A DNA stretch of 6,987 nt from Syntrophaceae bacterium UBA1163 (lineage in GTDB: Bacteria > Desulfobacterota > BSN033 > UBA1163): positions 1 to 6,987 of the forward strand of contig DBZJ01000034.1 of assembly GCA_002311635.1 (NCBI GenBank), in the 5' to 3' direction. Made by a program: the position numbers and the translations under genes. The first letter of the stretch is position 1, and each line of letters opens with the position of its first letter. The notes beneath the pieces were generated by a model. It did not search any database. It was not told the origin of the DNA and saw only the letters and a program-made list of their open reading frames with translations. Shown piece by piece: positions 4,965 through 6,987 of the stretch.

Positions 4965-5585
4965 TTGGTATTCAATGAGTTTCAAGTGATCTCTGCCGAT
5001 TCTTCAATTGTTGAAGCCGAAATATCAATCGAGAATATTACAGGAACATATTATGTAGTTAGCCCCAAAATTGTTGGGAGTGTTGCTGGTCCTAGTCTTC
5101 CAACATCCGATTTCCTGATCGGCTCCCTTGAAGTAAAACAGTTAGGAAGAATTACCTTTACAAGGGGAAGCCAGCTTTTGCTGTTTGCAGACAACAGTAT
5201 AGATATAAGTACACGCCGATGGGATTTAAACACGCAGAGAATCCTTACAGCATTAGGTGGAGATTGTGTTTGGCGAATCATTTTCGGGAGTCCTTTTCCT
5301 CTTAGTGAATTAGATAAGATTTTGATGATAGTTAACTTGCAATTGGATAACCCTTTGTTAACTGTTGGTATCGATCTTTTTAAGGGGGATATTCTTGGGT
5401 TCATCAATGATCTTCCTAAAGTGATAGCGGATCCTGAAATTGGCCCTTTGTTGCAACTATATGGTTTTTCAGGTGACTTGGGCAGTTGGTTCTTGTTGTA
5501 TGGCCGTGCGGCTCAAGTGGCAAGGCTGCTTGTAGAGACGCTCATTTACCCCCATTTTGGCCAGATTGTGTTTAATGCAAAATGA
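4965..5585 (+). CDS. Unrecognised protein, possibly 5'-truncated (206 aa from TTG)
   Basis: The frame reads VFNEFQVISADSSIVEAEIS, a beta-rich N-terminal half (VSPKIVGSV, ITFTRGSQLLLFADNSIDI) and a helical hydrophobic second half (ELDKILMIVNLQLDNPLL, WFLLYGRAAQVARLLVETLI). I do not recognise the family. The TTG at 4965 has only AAGG two bases before it, so the start is weak. The frame stays open upstream to TGA 4881-4883, across the end of the PRC gene. The gene may have lost its true 5' end. The DNA is more A+T-rich than the upstream genes (one 60-base line around 5281 is 33% G+C, against about 50% in the YHS gene), which suggests separate origin. No signal peptide or clear catalytic motif is seen. 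Confidence 0.55.
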   Translation: MVFNEFQVISADSSIVEAEISIENITGTYYVVSPKIVGSVAGPSLPTSDFLIGSLEVKQLGRITFTRGSQLLLFADNSIDISTRRWDLNTQRILTALGGDCVWRIIFGSPFPLSELDKILMIVNLQLDNPLLTVGIDLFKGDILGFINDLPKVIADPEIGPLLQLYGFSGDLGSWFLLYGRAAQVARLLVETLIYPHFGQIVFNAK

Positions 5586-5787
5586 CAAACTGGGCTTGCG
5601 GAGGATGGCGGAAAAGATAGTCTTTCGAGTAGTTGTTATAATCTATAATAGTAACACAGCAGGCCTTGATAAAGGTATTCTTTATGAGGAGGCACCAATT
5701 TTTAAATCGTGTGAATGGCATAAAGACAGTAAAGGGAATCCAACGACATTAAAAAAAAATGTACGCAGGTGGTTGGAGAATTGTTGA
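5575..5787 (+). CDS. Unrecognised small protein, overlapping or continuing the preceding gene (70 aa)
   Basis: The ATG at 5575 overlaps the end of the preceding gene by 11 bases (ATGCAAAATGA), an arrangement that permits translational coupling, but no ribosome binding site stands before it. The product reads MQNDKLGLRRMAEKIVFRVV, a hydrophobic strand, then GILYEEAPIFKSCEWHKDSK and a basic tail ending VRRWLENC. Alternatively both frames are one gene. Removing one A from AAAA at 5579-5582 joins VFNA to NDKLGLRR smoothly and gives a protein of about 274 residues. I favour a split gene slightly. The family is not recognised in either case. Confidence 0.45.
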   Translation: MQNDKLGLRRMAEKIVFRVVVIIYNSNTAGLDKGILYEEAPIFKSCEWHKDSKGNPTTLKKNVRRWLENC

Positions 5788-5814
5788 CTTTAGTTACACC
5801 GGTAGACAATCTGT

Positions 5815-5820
5815 TATAAT
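5815..5820 (+). promoter_or_regulatory. Consensus -10 box upstream of the one-TM membrane gene
   Basis: TATAAT is a perfect -10 box. The -35 is poor: TTACAC sits 15 bases upstream, while a good TTGACT at 5784-5789 is 25 bases away, too far. A start near 5827 would give a leader of about 105 bases to the GTG at 5932. Confidence 0.3.
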
Positions 5821-5840
5821 ATTTGAAAAAGACTGATAAT

Positions 5841-5872
5841 TTCTCGAATTGGGAGGGGTCGTGCCACGAGAA
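5841..5872 (+). repeat. Inverted repeats in the leader of the one-TM membrane gene
   Basis: TTCTCG (5841-5846) and CGAGAA (5867-5872) are perfect complements with a 20-base loop. The loop contains most of the dyad TCGTG-C-CACGA (5859-5869). Lying just after the TATAAT box, they could be a regulator site or a leader hairpin. No known motif is matched. Confidence 0.3.
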
Positions 5873-5931
5873 GTATATGATGTCTAACGACAGTTCGTGA
5901 GGTTTGGTGGCTCTGAGCAGGGGTGTTCCGC

Positions 5932-6204
5932 GTGATTGCTCGCAGCTTATTAGCAGCGTTTGCTCTTTTTGAAACGGAAATTCGCCTCTATTTTAGTGGA
6001 AACCTTGGTGTGGTATTAGGTGCACTTCTCGCGCTGCTGTTGGTAATTGTGGCCTGGTGGCAACTCTCAAATATTTCAGGAACGGCGGGTGCTGATTTTA
6101 TTCATAGGTTAACGAATGATCTCTTCACAGACCGAATGAGGACTCTAATACATCTAATAGATTGTGGCAAAATGTCTGAATCTCTTTTTCACCGACTCTT
6201 TTAG
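5932..6204 (+). CDS. One-TM membrane protein, probably 3'-truncated (90 aa)
   Basis: The start is likely GTG 5932, since AGGGG at 5919-5923 is eight bases upstream. GTG 5923 in the same frame has a weaker site. After a short amphipathic lead, residues about 23-47 form one membrane helix (NLGVVLGALLALLLVIVAWW). It is followed by TAGADFIHRLTNDLFTDRMR and TLIHLID, a pattern like one-TM proteins whose soluble part carries an A-x-F-x-x-x-L-x-x-x-F-F-x-x-R-x-R-x-L-I-H-L-I helix pair. In such proteins the soluble domain continues for another 50-100 residues. Here it turns to GKMSESLFHRLF and stops. The last 80 bases also overlap the end of a convergent - strand frame, so a rearrangement near 6165 may have cut the gene. 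Function is unknown. Confidence 0.5.
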   Translation: MIARSLLAAFALFETEIRLYFSGNLGVVLGALLALLLVIVAWWQLSNISGTAGADFIHRLTNDLFTDRMRTLIHLIDCGKMSESLFHRLF

Positions 6205-6370
6205 ACAAACCCTTCGATCGGGCAAAATTATGAATTAAAACTTCGTAGTCTGATTTTCTACCTTCGCAGTAGGCTTTTACATGAGTCAGGACTTCTTCAT
6301 ATGTAGCAATTATTTGGAATCTGACTTCATGAACAAGTAGACAAGAATCGCAATCATCGCACCACCACAT
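6125..6370 (-). CDS. Small Cys-rich protein of unknown function (81 aa), start uncertain
   Basis: The ATG at 6370-6368 is preceded on the - strand by GGAGG, seven bases away, a good site. The product opens MWWCDDCDSCLLVHEVRFQ (three Cys in seven residues), then a helical basic part: ATYEEVLTHVKAYCEGRKSD, YEVLIHNFARSKGLSKRVGE, EIQTFCHNLLDVLESS. I do not recognise it. Its end overlaps the end of the + strand membrane gene by 80 bases. A competing - strand frame over 6310-6420 looks more coding-like by codon pattern for its first part, so the true gene may start at 6420 and change frame near 6315-6330. The middle part (about 6160-6310) is the best supported. Confidence 0.4.
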   Translation of the reverse strand: MWWCDDCDSCLLVHEVRFQIIATYEEVLTHVKAYCEGRKSDYEVLIHNFARSKGLSKRVGEKEIQTFCHNLLDVLESSFGL

Positions 6371-6420
6371 TGGTGTCCCTCCAACCCCGCCTCAAACACC
6401 ACTGCTTCTTTGGGAGGCAT
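6310..6420 (-). CDS. Possible 36-residue membrane peptide or 5' part of the neighbouring frame
   Basis: From the ATG at 6420-6418 the frame reads MPPKEAVVFEAGLEGHQCGG, then the hydrophobic AMIAILVYLFMK and SDSK before TAA. Fifteen of its codons begin with G, a strong coding-type bias. There is no ribosome binding site before the ATG. The frame is the same as that of the gene at 6532-6933 and stays open for 74 codons after that gene's TAA. It may be the N-terminal part of the 6125-6370 gene, joined by a frame change, giving a one-TM protein. It overlaps that frame, so both cannot be full-length genes as read. Confidence 0.25.
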   Translation of the reverse strand: MPPKEAVVFEAGLEGHQCGGAMIAILVYLFMKSDSK

Positions 6421-6531
6421 GAGTAACTTTGGGCGGAAGACCTGGTCAGGAATCTGCCTGGTGTTTTGAAGGTTTTTTGAGCAGCAGGGAACAGAGGAGA
6501 TTGTGGATGGAAATGAAGAACCATTGTACTT

Positions 6532-6933
6532 TTAGTTGGATCCGTTCCGGTTGTTTTCACTGGGGACATCGGATCTTAGCCGGGATGGCAAGTGATTGGC
6601 AGCATAGAAAACCCCAAAGGATATCAGAATGCTAAGGCAGGCTACTGTGAATGCGAGTGATTTTCCGTGCCATAACCCGGCAAACCCACGCCTCAACTGA
6701 TCCATCAGCATATTTGCCTTTCCGCCATAGAGTTCTAAGTCCCGTAGATATTTTTTGGAATCTTCAGGCATGATCGGATAGACAGAGCCACTTCCTGCTT
6801 CGTAACCTAAAGCGCCGTACGACGTATTCTCAGCCGTCCGATAAATGAAGATAGCGCTACCCAAACCACCCAGCAGGATGACGGCGCTGATGAGATTAAG
6901 GCATGTGTGCAGATCCGGGATTTTCCATTTCAT
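6532..6933 (-). CDS. Two-TM membrane protein of unknown function (133 aa)
   Basis: The start is ATG 6933-6931, with GGAG about 11 bases upstream. Residues about 11-31 (LNLISAVILLGGLGSAIFIYR) form the first membrane helix and about 91-111 (SLAFTVACLSILISFGVFYAA) the second. Between them is a polar section with GYEAGSGSVYPIMPEDSKK, YLRDLELYGGKANMLMDQLR and GLWHG. With two helices this section probably sits on one side as a loop of about 60 residues, likely periplasmic since Arg/Lys lie at both outer ends. The LELYGGKAN and GLWHGKSLAF segments look like conserved blocks of a proteobacterial hypothetical family, but I cannot name it. The 54 bases between its start and the window edge show no clear promoter. 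Confidence 0.65.
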   Translation of the reverse strand: MKWKIPDLHTCLNLISAVILLGGLGSAIFIYRTAENTSYGALGYEAGSGSVYPIMPEDSKKYLRDLELYGGKANMLMDQLRRGFAGLWHGKSLAFTVACLSILISFGVFYAANHLPSRLRSDVPSENNRNGSN

Positions 6934-6987
6934 GTAGTAAACTTCTCCAAAAAGCGATTCATCTCAACTAATACAAACGTCCTAAAT

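Noticed and set aside
5882..5888. GTCTAAC resembling one core of an integron attC site
   Set aside because: No matching GTTAGAC-type partner or paired inner boxes are found within 150 bases on either side.
6354..6569. 71-codon - strand frame between the two - strand genes
   Set aside because: It overlaps the end of the two-TM gene, has Ser/Pro/Arg-rich shadow composition and no ribosome binding site. Two other frames there look more coding-like.
6429..6635. + strand frame across the end of the two-TM gene
   Set aside because: It is antisense to the better supported - strand gene, with Trp/Arg/His-rich shadow composition.
1..6987. tRNA, rRNA, CRISPR array, complete insertion sequence
   Set aside because: Reading both strands I saw no clover-leaf sequence, conserved rRNA stretch, regularly spaced repeat or paired element ends with target duplication.

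Overview
This looks like a bacterial chromosomal window, gene-dense on the + strand in its middle and decayed at both ends. The protein set (tandem YHS domains, SHOCT protein, short NfeD protein, two PRC-barrel proteins, a YflT/DUF1269-like glycine-rich membrane protein, a quinol-monooxygenase remnant) is the kind often seen in uncultured Deltaproteobacteria/Desulfobacterota. That taxonomic reading is an inference from gene style, not from a marker gene. There is no rRNA, tRNA, CRISPR array or complete insertion sequence.

Region by region. Positions 1-121 carry the tail of a + strand gene cut by the window edge. A nested inverted repeat follows (135-180), overlapped on the - strand by a possible 26-residue ORF. 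Positions 307-444 hold a truncated antibiotic-biosynthesis-monooxygenase (ABM) domain, and 445-905 is mostly non-coding with faint gene remains and one good promoter-like pair. From 906 come an unrecognised 92-residue protein and then a compact three-gene run: SHOCT membrane protein (1258-1506), NfeD-like protein (1557-1918) and triple-YHS protein (1943-2449). The NfeD gene has its good ribosome binding site and start in one frame and its body in another, with the switch at a run of ten T. A promoter at 2607-2635 drives an exported PRC-barrel protein with a Tyr/Gly-rich linker and a C-terminal beta domain (2671-3591). A small decayed gene (3668-3807) separates it from a YflT-like membrane protein (3986-4501) and a short cytoplasmic PRC-barrel protein (4675-4941).

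From about 4950 the sequence becomes more A+T-rich and holds genes I do not recognise: 4965-5585, and 5575-5787 which overlaps its end and may be the same gene split by one base. A one-TM membrane protein (5932-6204) is probably truncated at its 3' end. Two - strand genes converge on it: a small Cys-rich ORF (6125-6370) with competing frames, and a two-TM protein (6532-6933).

Taken together, 1258-4941 reads as an envelope and metal-stress block: a small membrane protein, an NfeD membrane-associated OB-fold protein, a Cys-rich YHS metal-binding candidate, an exported PRC/OB-like protein, a glycine-zipper stress protein and a cytoplasmic PRC-barrel protein. Joint function is inferred only from adjacency. 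The most notable signals are the T10 frameshift in the NfeD gene, the altered cysteine in the third YHS repeat, and repeated one-base frame breaks at short homopolymers, which point either to gene decay or to base-level sequence error.
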